From positions 101,315,784-101,379,783 of the forward strand of contig NC_072893.1 in NCBI RefSeq assembly GCF_027943255.1: a stretch of 64,000 bases of DNA. Direction: 5' to 3'. The translations under genes and the position numbers were made by a program. Of the stretch, positions 1-10,615 are shown piece after piece. Within the stretch, counting starts at the first letter, position 1; each line of letters begins with the position of its first letter. The notes below the pieces were generated by a model. The model saw only the letters and a list, made by a program, of their open reading frames with translations. It did not search any database and was not told the origin of the DNA. This stretch comes from Anastrepha obliqua. Its lineage: Eukaryota > Arthropoda > Insecta > Diptera > Tephritidae.

Positions 1-1752
1 TCACGATGTCTTGAGTCGTACCAACCACGAAAATTAGGTGAATTAAAAAACCTCCGATATAAACCCTTCCAATCACCTTTTAAGGGTGATGTTAAATGTG
101 GCCCAGATTGTTCAATAGTAGCCAAAAAATCGTCCAATTTAAAAGTGTTTGCGTTCGGCGCAGACTTGAAAGGACTTATGTCTTTCTGCAACGGCATTAG
201 TGAAGCTATATAACGTTCCAATGGTATCATAAAACTTTGGGTAAGTTCCAGTAGATGTCGGCGTATTAATGCAGTTTGTACATGATCTGGTCGTTTAGTT
301 TTAATGCCGGCTAACACTTTTTTAATTAAATTCTTGTCTTTTTTAAGAAATGGTTTATATTTTGTGTATAATCCAGGTGACGTTCCGTCGCCTGCAGCTG
401 CAATTGTGTTTGATGTTAAGGAAGCGCCTGTACTAGGTAAACTCTTTCTTATTATGCCTGTACTGCTTGAGTTGAATGATGTTACCGAGTCTGAATTTCG
501 CATGTTTTTATGAAACTGTTGATGTTGCTGCATGTTCATCTAAAGTATTTATAAGAACGTTAATACATATAGAATGCCAAAGGCAATTATTTATATAAAT
601 AATTATTTTTATTATTTGCAAATGTATGCACAAAAACAGAACAATATTATTTTAATTTACCTGATTATCCACTAGTCGCAGCATGTGTGGCCAATCCTTG
701 AGCAACTTTATGAAAAAAGGATTTGTTACACCTAGAATCACTGGAGGTGGAGTTTTTCCATATTCTCTAGTAAACTCTTTGAATTCACTGTCATGTATAG
801 TAAAGTAAGGTCGCGCTTCAGCGCAGTACTCAATTGGACTTATAAGTGATACAAGAGTCTGCACCATATGTGAGCAATCCGCAGGTGAGGTGCCAACAAC
901 TACCAGTGGTTCAGCGATCAGCACCAATTCCCATAAAGTATATAAATTCTCCACGGTGAAGCTTAAGCTTTTAAATAGCTCGAGTTCGTAAACTGAGTTC
1001 AACGTTTTTATTGAAAATGAACTGCAGGAGGTATCTTTATATATTTCTTTCCTTAATACTATAGGATTTGACTTTTTTCCACTAATTGCCGGTATATTTA
1101 TTTGGTATAAGTGATCAAGTAATTGTAAATCTAATGGGACGCCTGCTTGTAAAGTTGGCCACATGCTGTTTATTTGACTACAGGCATCTTCTAGTATTGA
1201 GTTTCCCTCTTCAAAGTACTTCGGTGCTAATTGGGCGACAATATCATAGAAAAGATTGCAGAACGGCAAATGTGTGACTAAGATAAAACTTTTTTGAAAG
1301 TAACCCCGCGGAAGATTAGAATCGCGCTTTTGACGAAAGTAAACAAACCCCCAGAAATGCGATTCATCTACACGAAGAACGGATATGCAATCTGAATTAT
1401 ATGAGTGGAATATCGGTGTCAGATTTTTATTGTCACTTTCGCTAGGTGTTCTTCGAAAACGCATATGGAATTTTGTATCGCCCATGCACCCAGAGTTCGA
1501 ATCGGGAAAAGCCATATAACATATATTTGCCGTCTCCACCTCAGTAGGCATAAATTGTGGTGGGTAAACAAATTCGAGAGCTTGTCCAATGTTCAAATCA
1601 AATGTTACCACACACATGCAATGAATCCATTGCGAAAAACACGACCAGTAGTCTTCATTTTTTGCACAACCTGTATCAGCATATTTATTCGAAGCTGTTA
1701 AGAACTTGTTTTTATCATTCGAGATTTTCGCAACAAGTGATTTGTCCGTCAT
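1..1752 (-). CDS. DENND6: DENND6 (DENN-domain Rab guanine-nucleotide exchange factor), 3'-incomplete
   Basis: Two exons read on the minus strand: 1752-661 (364 codons from the ATG at 1752) and 539-1 (179 codons, continuing past the window edge). The intron 660-540 has a GT donor after CAG and an AG acceptor, and is phase 0. The N-terminal part carries the family hallmark WIHCMCVVTFDLNIGQALE near residues 43-61 and a DENN core. The second exon opens with a Gln/Ser/Thr-rich linker, then a family C-terminal block containing QSFMIPLERY, LDDFLATIE and GDWKGLYRRFF. About 543 residues are visible; vertebrate DENND6A is about 600, so little is missing. Vertebrate DENND6A (FAM116A) is a Rab14 GEF in endocytic recycling; the same job here is inferred by homology. 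It is divergent from p115, with about 1.7 kb between the start codons. Confidence 0.93.
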
Positions 1753-2353
1753 TCTGCTATCTTATCCATCAACTTTCACTTCGTCAATTGATTGTATTGT
1801 TTCCTAAATTACTAAACAAATTGACATCAAACAAATATGTAATGTCAAGAACTGTGAGGTCTGTTCAATGAAGGTTTATTGTTTGGGATGTATATAATCT
1901 TGGTATCGATACTTTTGGTTGGATACCAGGTGTATCGGTATTCGATACCTATGGATTGATAAGGTTGATACCATAGCATGCAAATAACTTTGACTGTTTT
2001 ATTATTTACGCTCTGTTCGCAAACACCATCGAAAAAAAGCATACACACTCGCTCTCGCTCTGAACAAGATACTTCGTTTCTTTTTGTTTTTGTTTTCTCT
2101 TGAGCGCATTGAGTTCAGCCATTCGTGTGACGCTCTTTTAAGAACATCGTGTAACGAGAGATACGATTAACGTTCGCAAAATGAGACTCAGTAAGTGAGC
2201 AAATGACTGAAAAAGTCAATGCAAACGGTCTTCACATTAATTTTCCTTGTAGATAAAAAGAAAGGAATTTTTTTTTAAAGAACAATTTAAATTTGTTTCC
2301 AATTATTTTGCTGTTTTTTATGTTTCATTATATACATACATATTTATTGTTTA
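1753..2353. other. DENND6 upstream region, no gene
   Basis: Noncoding sequence upstream of the DENND6 start codon. It has a cluster of imperfect GTATCGATAC-like words around 1900-1970 and a CT/GA-rich stretch near 2045-2060. It presumably holds the DENND6 promoter, but I could not identify a core element with confidence. Confidence 0.5.
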
Positions 2354-2747
2354 TTACGAGTTGAGCTTAATAACTAATAAAGCGTTAAGCGCTATTGGGT
2401 TCATGCCAAATGATTCATAAATTGGATCCATTATTTCTCTAAACCCTTCAATGTCCAGGAACAGAAATGGTTTTCCATTGGTGGTGACAATTTTTAATAT
2501 TGAAGAAACTTGAATTTGCACTCGGGTGATACGTCACTTTTCTTTTTTTCACATTGTTGCACTTCGATGTCCTCGTTATTGCCCCATTCTTTATAAATTT
2601 CCGCTTGTTTTGTAGTTAAATGTCGTTTTAAATTTGTAGCATGAGTGCCTGACAATTTCAAACCGCATACATTACAAATTGATTTTTATTTTCTTGCGGA
2701 TTAAATTTAAAGAACGGATGCACTTTTTTATTCAAATCTCTTCCCAT
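2354..2747 (-). pseudogene. hAT-type BED zinc-finger transposase N-terminus, frameshifted relic
   Basis: Reading the minus strand from an ATG at 2747, the first frame encodes a short basic leader that ends just before the zinc finger. A shifted frame then gives a BED-like finger, CNVCGLKLSG...TNLKRHL. The second zinc-binding His expected after the RHL motif is replaced by Gln. After another frameshift comes TTNGKPFLFLDIEGFREIMD, the block that follows the BED finger in hAT transposases. Two frameshifts and a stop at 2354-2356 make this a dead fragment. No catalytic DDE domain follows. Confidence 0.7.
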
Positions 2748-2938
2748 TTTGCATTTTCTCGACAATTCGAAAATAGTCAATATTGGAATATTTCGCGTAG
2801 AATTATTTGCCAATATTCAATTTTTGTCAAGTCGAGTGCCCGCGGCTCCGTAAATATGTTTGCACCCATATATGTATGTAAATATATGTTTCTAAATGCT
2901 CGACAACCGCAGCTGCCTGTTCAAGGTTACTGTACATT

Positions 2939-3082
2939 AGGCCGGGTCGATTTGTGGGAAGGCAAAAAAATCGCCCATTGCTCTGTGAAAATCATATTCT
3001 AGGGATCAGAATAAGAAATTTTGCCGAAGGAACCATACCTCTAAAACGATTTCTGATGCCCCCCAATATGGGTCGAACTTTT
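2939..3082 (+). repeat. Dispersed short repeat, copy 1
   Basis: A block sharing most of its sequence, including ATCGCCCATTGCTCTGTGAA and GAAGGAACCATACCTCTAAA, with 29762-29861. It starts with a GGGTCGATTT motif and has no coding sense. It is probably a MITE or other nonautonomous element; no terminal repeats could be fixed. Confidence 0.65.
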
Positions 3083-3424
3083 CTTTTCTTTCTTTTCTAT
3101 AACTCACATTCATTCATTTACATATGTTCTGACTAAATAAATTTCTTATATTTCCATATTTTCAAACATGTTCGGCACGAAGTAAATTTGTAACTAAATG
3201 TAGTTTTTACGTCGAACATAACTGATTGTTTGGTCGTTGCAAAACGTCAGCTCACTGATGAATTTCAACTGTCACTCCAAACTGTAAATGTGGCACTCAC
3301 ATAAGGGTTAAGTAACACTAACATATCTGCTTTTGGGATTGGACGTGGTAGATTGCCGTGGCAGACCGAAAAAGCAAACAATTTTGTTTTGGCTAGTGCA
3401 AATATATGAAAATCAAGATTGTCG
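3083..3424 (+). promoter_or_regulatory. p115 upstream region and 5' UTR
   Basis: Noncoding sequence directly before the p115 start codon. No TATA box or recognisable initiator stands out. An in-frame TTG at 3419 precedes the first ATG at 3425; in a eukaryotic nuclear gene the ATG is the expected start. Confidence 0.4.
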
Positions 3425-5953
3425 ATGGAGTTTCTTAAAAGCGGATTTAAGACGGTGCTGGGCACTACGGAGCCTGGGCAGCAGCCTAGTGCAGCAGAAA
3501 CGGTTGAAAAATTGGTTGACCGTGTTGTGTCTTCGACGTTGTTGGATGATAGGCGCGATGCTTGTCGTGCATTAAAGGCACTATCTAGAAAATATCGAAT
3601 TGAGGTCGGAGCCCAAGGAATGCCGGCTTTAGTGCAGATTCTGAAACATGATTGTCAAGATTCAGAAATAATAAGCTACGCTTTAGATGCATTGTGTAAT
3701 ATAACAACATCTGAAGAGTTCGATGAAGAAGCTGACAACCCAGTTGTTTCAGTCAATATCGGAGAGCAGTTTACTGAAATGTTTATAAAAGTACCCGATC
3801 ATGTTACCTTAGTTATGGGCTACCTGGAAGAATATGATTTTCGTGTACGACGTGCGGCAATTCAACTTATTACTACTTTAATTGCCAACAAAACTCGAGA
3901 CCTACAAGAAATAATTTTGGTGAGCCCGATGGGTGTGTCCAAGTTAATGGACCTACTGACTGATAGCCGTGAGGTTATTCGAAACGATGCACTACTCTTA
4001 CTCATTCAGTTAACAAAAGGTAACTCCAATATACAAAAAATTGTTGCTTTTGAAAACGCATTTGATAAAATTTTCGAAATTATTCAAAGTGAGGGATGCT
4101 CCGATGGCGGCATTGTTGTTGAAGATTGTTTAATACTTTTACTGAATTTATTAAAGAATAATTCAAGCAATCAACAATTTTTCAAAGAAGGCTCTTTTAT
4201 CCAACGGCTGTCGCCAATGTTTATTATCGCTCCGGAAACTGAAGAAGTTGGATGGTCACCACAAAAGGTGTCAAATATACATTGCATGTTGCAGGTAGTG
4301 CGCGCATTAGTAACACCAAGTAATCAACAGCAAGTTGTGTCATCTTGTCAAAAGGTGATGCGCAAGTCAAATCTGTTGGATGCATTATGCAGCATTTTGA
4401 TGGGTAGCGGAGTACCAGCTGATATACTCACTGAAACCATAAACGCCGTTGCGGAAATAGTTCGCGGTGACAAAGAGAACCAAGAGCAATTGAGCATGGT
4501 TATGGCGCCTAGTAATCCTCCTCGACCAGCTATAGTCGTACTTTTAATGTCCATGATCAACGAGAAGCAGATGTTGGCACTAAGGTGCGCAGTTTTGTAT
4601 TGTTTTCAGTGCTATCTGTTTCGCAACGTAGATGGACATCAAGCGGTAGTACAAACATTATTACCGTCTTCTGAAGCTGAAGTTAGTAGCCATTCAACAG
4701 GGCAATTATTATGTGTCGGCCTCTTTTCAACAGATTCCTTAGCTAACTGGTTTTCCGCTGTAGCTCTTATGCATGCGCTTGTCGATAGTGTTGCTCAGAA
4801 AGAGGAACTTATGCGCGTACTTTTGGCCACACCTGGCGGAGGCAAACCCGTAACTTTGTTGGAACAATGTACAAATCTACTTCAGCAAGATAGTTACAAA
4901 CTACAAAGTAAAGTTGGACTTTTAATGTTGCTTGGAATGTGGTTAGCACATTGTCCAGGTGCCGTTAAAATGTTTCTCGCTACAAATGGAACGATGGCTT
5001 ATTTGACAGCACAGATTAGTGCCAATGAGCATGATGAGAATGAATATCTAATTCAAGGATTATGCGCGTTTCTTATGGGCGTGTGTATTCAATTTAATGA
5101 TAATAGTCTTCCCAATCAAAAGCGGGATGATATCTGTCAACTGGTGATTAAGCGTATAGGTCAAGAAACATTTTGTAACAAATTAAGTGAAGTATCACGA
5201 CATGAAGCCTATAGCCGTGCTTGCAAACAACCTCAAATTCGAGCGAAGTCGGCCGCTGATCTATTACTGGATTACGAATATTGTAAATTATACAAAGGTT
5301 TGGAAGCCTTAATAGGAAAAGTAGTTAGTGGTTTCGATGTCGATGGCATAGAACTAACTGAACTAACTCTCAGTTCTGAAGCTTCGGCGCTTGTAGCAAA
5401 ATACAAAAGTATTATACGGGATCTTGATGGACAAATAAATTTGTTACAGCAAAATTCAAAAAAAATTGAAGCTAAAAATATTGAATTAGAACATAATCTG
5501 GCGCAAGTAGAAAGCCTTAATACCCAACTGTCTGACCAAAATACACTGCTGAAAGCTCAATTGGGAGCCGTACAAAATGGCACTTCTTCTGCGTGTGATG
5601 TTGCAACGGCTAATGCCCTTAATGCTGCACATTTTCAGACGAATTTATATTGTGCAGAAAACCTACGTTTGACACGAGAAATAGAGGACATACGCAAGCA
5701 AGTTGACAATGAAAAACAACGAGCTAATACTGCGAATGAAGATTTACAAAAACTACAGAAAGATCAAGAAGATCTGCTGGAACTCCTTATGGACCAAGAA
5801 AATAAAATTATTAAATATGAACAGCAACTACGCTTAGCCGGTGTGCCTGTTGAAAATGATGATGAAACGGAAAATAAAACAGACATAAATTTCGATGAAG
5901 GCACCTCTAATGCGAATATTAGTAAATGTACAGAAAGTGCGACTACTAATTAA
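3425..5953 (+). CDS. p115: General vesicular transport factor p115 (Uso1), Golgi tethering protein
   Basis: A single uninterrupted exon of 842 codons from ATG 3425 to the TAA at 5951-5953. The product begins MEFLKSGFKTVLG. Residues about 20-640 form the armadillo-type globular head, with family blocks such as LKALSRKYRIEVGAQGMPAL and RVRRAAIQLITTLIAN. Two heptad-rich coiled-coil segments follow (about 650-720 and 735-807), then a short acidic tail containing NDDETENKTD. p115 tethers COPI and COPII vesicles to cis-Golgi membranes through Rab1, GM130 and SNARE contacts; that role is taken from the family. The length fits insect orthologues. It shows no frameshift and no TE insertion. It is divergent from DENND6, and a polyadenylation signal lies 159 nt after the stop. 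Confidence 0.97.
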   Translation: MEFLKSGFKTVLGTTEPGQQPSAAETVEKLVDRVVSSTLLDDRRDACRALKALSRKYRIEVGAQGMPALVQILKHDCQDSEIISYALDALCNITTSEEFDEEADNPVVSVNIGEQFTEMFIKVPDHVTLVMGYLEEYDFRVRRAAIQLITTLIANKTRDLQEIILVSPMGVSKLMDLLTDSREVIRNDALLLLIQLTKGNSNIQKIVAFENAFDKIFEIIQSEGCSDGGIVVEDCLILLLNLLKNNSSNQQFFKEGSFIQRLSPMFIIAPETEEVGWSPQKVSNIHCMLQVVRALVTPSNQQQVVSSCQKVMRKSNLLDALCSILMGSGVPADILTETINAVAEIVRGDKENQEQLSMVMAPSNPPRPAIVVLLMSMINEKQMLALRCAVLYCFQCYLFRNVDGHQAVVQTLLPSSEAEVSSHSTGQLLCVGLFSTDSLANWFSAVALMHALVDSVAQKEELMRVLLATPGGGKPVTLLEQCTNLLQQDSYKLQSKVGLLMLLGMWLAHCPGAVKMFLATNGTMAYLTAQISANEHDENEYLIQGLCAFLMGVCIQFNDNSLPNQKRDDICQLVIKRIGQETFCNKLSEVSRHEAYSRACKQPQIRAKSAADLLLDYEYCKLYKGLEALIGKVVSGFDVDGIELTELTLSSEASALVAKYKSIIRDLDGQINLLQQNSKKIEAKNIELEHNLAQVESLNTQLSDQNTLLKAQLGAVQNGTSSACDVATANALNAAHFQTNLYCAENLRLTREIEDIRKQVDNEKQRANTANEDLQKLQKDQEDLLELLMDQENKIIKYEQQLRLAGVPVENDDETENKTDINFDEGTSNANISKCTESATTN

Positions 5954-6164
5954 ATACCTTAAAAAAATTGATTGTAGATCCACATAAGTATAGTAAATCT
6001 ATATATAGAACGTACGACAATTTTATCTATATAACAGTGTATTTCCATATAATTCCGAAAAAAATGTTTATGTAAATATTTATTATGTGAACATCAACAT
6101 CGTTTTCTTCTAATAAAAAAATAATTAAATTTTTATTGTTTAAGAACGTTTTATTGTTTTAAAT
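5954..6164 (+). terminator. p115 3' UTR with poly(A) signal
   Basis: AT-rich 3' UTR. The only canonical AATAAA is at 6112-6117 and is followed by T-rich sequence, so cleavage is likely near 6130-6150. Confidence 0.6.
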
Positions 6165-6858
6165 AACGTTTTACACAGCATACATAATTTGCTTCCCAAA
6201 GGTTTTCAATGGGGTTTATGTCGGGTGACTGGCTAAGCTAATCGATAACTTTAACATTATTTTGTAAAAACCATTCCCCGTACTAACTTTTAAGAGCTTT
6301 TTGGGTCATTATCAAAAAACACCCAAGCATGCCTCAGCAAATTATAGCATAACTTCTTGAAGTATGTCCTTGTACAGAAATTTATCCATTTATTAGTTAT
6401 GAGGTGAATATGCCCTACTCCATACCAAGAGGGACATCCACGAATCATTATGTGGCCGCCACAGTGCTATACTGTTTTTTTTTGTGTTTCGAGAACCGCG
6501 GTGGGAAATCTTGACTTTCGTCCAGTATGATTTCCGAATAAATATACGTTTGTTTCATCGCTCCAAAAATACTATGTGTTATACCATTTTTGCATACCCT
6601 TTGGTCCACACCATGCCTTGTGCTCTGGAGCGAAACTTTTTACTTAAATTTCAACAGAGGAACTTGACTAGCTATTCTGCCTGGTAGGTTCATGTTGTAC
6701 AATCGACGTCGTACAGTTCTCACTGATGCAATGCAAGCTTTTTTTTTTTGTTTTCGAAGATTGACAACAAGCCGCCGCTTCGCAACTGTGCAATGCTGCG
6801 CACGACCCATCGTTGAAAGAAGTTCATATTTGTGCAACCAATAACGCAACAGACAATT
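6165..6858 (-). mobile_element. Tc1-like transposase relic
   Basis: Minus-strand translation recovers an ordered Tc1-family protein in several frames. There is an N-terminal helix-turn-helix block starting MGRAQHCTVAKRRL and VRRRLYNMNLPGRIAS. Next come a WSDETNVYLFG catalytic block, a WVFFDNDPKSS block and finally LSQSPDINPIENLWEA. A Trp codon of that last block has become TAG, and there are frame shifts around poly(T) tracts. One end, GGTTGCACAAATATGAACTT on the minus strand, recurs at 21465-21695. It is non-functional. Confidence 0.8.
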
Positions 6859-6899
6859 AGTAGAAACTAATAAAAAAAAGTTTACGTTGTACTAAAAGG

Positions 6900-7286
6900 C
6901 CATTATGACAGGAGATTGACTAGAATACAATGAAATAAAGAAAGAATACAAGAAAATGGTTAAAGTAAAAAAATTCAGTATATGGAGCGATTGGTTGAAA
7001 CAAATAGATATGATAGTCGTTTAATGTGGAAATATTTAAAAAATGTTGTTAATAACACAGATAACAAAGGAAACATTAAAGAGGAGCTTATCGACGGGAA
7101 AATAGGAAAATATACAGAAATAATAGTGAGATGGCTAATAAATTAAACGAATTCTTTGTGAATAGTATTCTCGATATACATAAATACATAGTAACATTGA
7201 AAATGTTGATTATGAATTGATAAAATGGGGAAAACCCCCAACTACGTTTAAATTCGAGGAAATAAGCACAGATAAAATCGTTCATA
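6900..7286 (+). mobile_element. Non-LTR retrotransposon fragment, part 1 (before the MITE insertion)
   Basis: Plus-strand translation gives ETNRYDSRLMWKYLKN and KLNEFFVNSI, the linker that precedes reverse transcriptase in CR1/Jockey-type LINEs. The reading resumes after the element at 7291-8009, so this is the left half of one interrupted LINE. Confidence 0.6.
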
Positions 7287-7290
7287 TTAA

Positions 7291-8009
7291 GGGGTTAGGG
7301 GTAGTCAGAATTTTCAAAAAATCGATTTATTTTTTTTTTGCATTTTCTTAAAGTATAATGTTTTAAAAATATTGTGTAAAAATTTGAAGTGAATCCGACA
7401 AATACTTTTCAAGTTATTCAACAATTAACAAAGGGCGCTCGGCCGCTCCGGAGCCGATAGCAAAACTTTAAATGCGTTTTTCTCAAAACTATGTTTTTCA
7501 AACTGGTGAACACTGTAACTTAAAAACCGCTACGTAGATTTCAATAAAATTTATACAGCTTTTGAAAAACATAAAAAACTTGTGCCTGATCGAAGGATTT
7601 TTTTTTTTCAAAAATTTCGATTTTTTTTTAACAATTAACTGTTGGTTTTTTCCCGAAAATCTGGAAAAAAATTTTCTGAGGCCGCCATTTTGTTCATTTT
7701 GAAAAAAAAAGCTTCGATCAGGCACAAGATTATCTATTAATAAAACTAATTTTTCTTGTCCGATTGGTTTTAGATGAATCTGCAAGGACTTGTGATGTTC
7801 ACCGCAAGGGACTTCTGGAGAAACGGGCTTCACACAAACAGCGATAACTTTTGCAATTATTAATTTTTTTTTTTAAATTTTGGTGAAGTCAAGTTAAAAC
7901 ATGATGTTTTTATGCTATGTTTTTATTTTTGTTAAATAAATTAATTAAGTAGCAAAAAAAAATTCGTGAAAATCATCATTTTTTCGAGCCTCTGACTACC
8001 CCTAACCCC
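7291..8009. mobile_element. piggyBac-like MITE with TTAA target duplication
   Basis: A 719-bp noncoding element. It starts GGGGTTAGGGGTAGTCAGA and ends with the exact reverse complement of those 19 bases. It is flanked by TTAA at 7287-7290 and 8010-8013, the target specificity of the piggyBac superfamily. Inside, CTTGTGCCTGATCGAAG near 7580 and its complement near 7711-7728 form a second inverted pair. No transposase is present. It interrupts a LINE whose reading resumes on both sides. Confidence 0.8.
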
Positions 8010-8013
8010 TTAA

Positions 8014-8464
8014 TTAAGGATTCAGTGGCATATATGGGCCACTTTTACGCCATCTAGTAAATAGTAGTCTTAGGTCAAGAACAGTACCTCTGCAATGGAG
8101 AATTTCCACCATAGTACCAGTAAAGAAGGTGAAAAGTACTATTAAAGCTGAGGAAGTTAGACCTATAAACACCCTTCCTAATTTGGAAGAAAATATTAGA
8201 AACGGTGGTTAAAAACCAACTAATAATCTATATTGAGACCAATAATATATCATAAAATAACAGTCCGGTTTCAGGGCAAAACATTCATGCGAAACTGCTA
8301 TCGCAGTGGAAGGAAGAGCTCAATGTAGCAGTGTTTATTGACCTTAAAAGAGCCTTCGAGACGATTGACCGGGAAATAATGTTTAAAAAATTGGAATATA
8401 TTGACGTCGAAAGCACTGAACTTGAATGGTTCCGTAGTTTCTTGTCAGACCCGAAGCAATAAAC
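8014..8464 (+). mobile_element. Non-LTR retrotransposon fragment, part 2 (reverse transcriptase)
   Basis: Continuation of the LINE at 6900-7286. The best-preserved block is AVFIDLKRAFETIDREIMFK, the first catalytic motif of reverse transcriptase, with ELEWFRSFLSD after it. Stops and frameshifts occur throughout. The LINE appears to resume again at about 8845-9110. Confidence 0.7.
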
Positions 8465-8840
8465 TGTTATAGCATTCCCATGGCAGCCGGTTCTACGTTA
8501 CCGGAATGACTCGGGTTTTTCCTGACCAAGGGCTGCCGCCCCAGTAAACTAGCCCTGTCTAGTGAACACCCCACCTCTTACGTCACAGGAGCAACTCCTC
8601 GCAGCAACCTTGCTCCAAATGCTTCTCCTGATGGCTCCTGGGCCAGAAGTACTCTATTACTGTCTCCACCTCAGTTAGGTGAAACAAGTGCAACGGGTGG
8701 AGCCATCTTATGACCTGTTCAGGCCTTAAGACTCATAGGAAGTGGTCCACACGGTATGTGGCCTCGTGTTGCTTCCGCCATCAGGCGTCCAATACCTCCA
8801 CGGCTACTACCCCCCCTACATAGGAAAGAGGTATAAAAGT
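8465..8840 (+). mobile_element. Jockey-type LINE fragment
   Basis: Shares CAGTAAACTAGCCCTGTCTA and the following cysteine-finger region with 20410-20640, in the same orientation. It carries several deletions and no open frame, and it separates two parts of the LINE at 8014-8464 and 8845-9110. Confidence 0.55.
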
Positions 8841-8844
8841 TGGG

Positions 8845-9110
8845 TTTATATATCAATAGTTGAGCCGCATTTAATATACGATTATACGATTTTTTCCATG
8901 ACTAGGGACACACTAGTTGAGAAACTCCAAAAAATGCAAAACAGATGCGATTCATTTTGAATAAGTGTTATGATACACCCATACTAGAAATAATCAGAGA
9001 CAAAGGATTAAAATATTTTAACGAACTACCAACTTAAATAAAAAATTCTGTTAACATTAGCACTTCCAAGAGGCTGCTATTTAATCACAGTAAAACGTTG
9101 CCGATTAGAT
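8845..9110 (+). mobile_element. LINE fragment, C-terminal part
   Basis: Contains IVEPHLIYDYTIFS, TRDTLVEKLQKMQNRC and, after a frameshift, a short block typical of the region after reverse transcriptase in CR1/Jockey LINEs. It is probably the third piece of the LINE at 6900. Confidence 0.55.
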
Positions 9111-9257
9111 AGTAACTAGACCCTTCCTTTCCAAGGAGTGGGAATATGCATTACATTAACCATGTTAAACTATAAATTAGGCTGTAAAAACTTTAAAATT
9201 ATAAACTATAATTTGTTTTATTGTACACATATGTATATCTATAAATAAATACCTGGG

Positions 9258-9650
9258 GTGAAGAGGCTCTGGTCCACCGCAAGGTCCCTGTCGAACCCAA
9301 TGAAGCACAATGACAGCAATCACTTTTGGAATGAGGAAACATAAAGATTCCAACGCCAATTGACCCGTTGGTATCAAAGTGGTAAAGTGCACAATTAACG
9401 ATAAACACACAAATAAGTGACTGAAGTGGTCCGCAAAATACCTGTGTGGTCAATACTGGTAAGTAATATTTCACGACCAAAACCCAAAAAAAGGAGGAGC
9501 ATAAAGCAAGGAATGTCGCAGAGTGGTGTCCTTTTACCCTTGCTTTATAACTTCTACATATCGAAGCTCCCTTAACCACCAAAGGAAGTTTCACTGAACC
9601 TATAAGTATATGCTGACAACTGGTTGTCCAAATATATTTGCTTTGCCCAA
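9258..9650 (+). mobile_element. Jockey-type LINE fragments
   Basis: CTCTGGTCCACCGCAAGGTC matches 20870-20890 and the complementary copy at 24935-24955. A later block reads KQGMSQSGVLLPLLYNFYIS, the RT motif around the QG turn. The pieces are out of frame and separated by non-homologous DNA. Confidence 0.6.
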
Positions 9651-9939
9651 ATCATGGGTTTTTCGAAAGCCATATATTACAAAACCCATAAGGTACCCAA
9701 TCCTGATCTTGATGATCCACAGAGAAACTAAAATCGCTATAATACAGCTTCTCGAATTCAGTAAGATTTCGCGCTACGATGATTGATGCACTCTCATTAT
9801 ATAATATATACATATATAACTAGTATGTAACCCCCGAAAATCGGGTGGGCCTTTTTCCCACGGAAAGTAAACAGCATATGTGACACTTTTATATATTAAA
9901 AGTTATGATGATTAGAAAAGTGTATATTTTTATTTATAT

Positions 9940-10558
9940 AGGGTGATCAATCATGAGGTGCTTTTTTCAATAGTTAAAAAAAAAAAAAAAAATGTAAATT
10001 ATGTTCAAAACCTTTATTTATCATTTGAAAGGACATTCTTTGACATTTACTTTTTAAATATGACTTCATTCAAATATTGGCCGCAACTACGCTTAAGGTG
10101 GTCCATTCTGAAGGTCCAATTTTCAATCACTCGTTCGAGCATTTCGACTGGTATGTCGTGAATAACACGCGTAATGTTGGCTTCCAGAGCTTCAATCGTA
10201 GCTGGTTTATCAGCATAGACCTTGGACTTCACGAATCCCCAAAGAAAAAAGTCCAAAGGTGTGATATCACAAGATCTTGGTGGCCAACTCACAGGTCCTA
10301 AACGTGAAATCAGCTGCTCTCCGAAATGACTTCTCAATAAAGTCATTGTTTCACGAGCTGTATTGCAAGTGGCTCCGTCACAGAACGCTGATTTTCATAA
10401 TACAGTTGAACAATTTGTAGACGTTGTTGCGGTGTGAGTCTTTCCATGATGAAATGCCAAACGCTGTTCAACAAATCCACGATGACAGTTTGCCACAACT
10501 CGCGCGCGATCTGTAAAAAAAACGCAAATGAAAAAAACTCCTCTTAATTGATCACCCT
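9940..10558 (-). mobile_element. DD41D mariner, internally deleted derivative, copy 1
   Basis: Terminal inverted repeats begin AGGGTGATCAAT at both ends, next to TA. Minus-strand coding keeps 23 N-terminal codons (MERLTPQQRLQIVQLYY...), then jumps to the C-terminal third (ITPLDFFLWGFVKSKV). The junction lies at the second catalytic Asp codon. I count 41 residues from there to the Asp in TPLDFF, so the parent was DD41D. The two halves are out of frame. The copy at 48298-48902 has the same junction, so this deletion product itself transposed. Confidence 0.82.
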
Positions 10559-10615
10559 ATATGTAATATGTAAGAACTTATGTATATATCATTTTTAAAA
10601 TTTTTTTCAGTTAAA

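Noticed and set aside
3419..3424. TTG start two codons upstream of the p115 ATG
   Set aside because: Nuclear genes of flies initiate at ATG; the family N-terminus fits the ATG at 3425.
7498..7833. 111-codon minus-strand frame inside the TTAA MITE
   Set aside because: Homopolymer-driven Lys/Phe-rich product with no transposase motifs.
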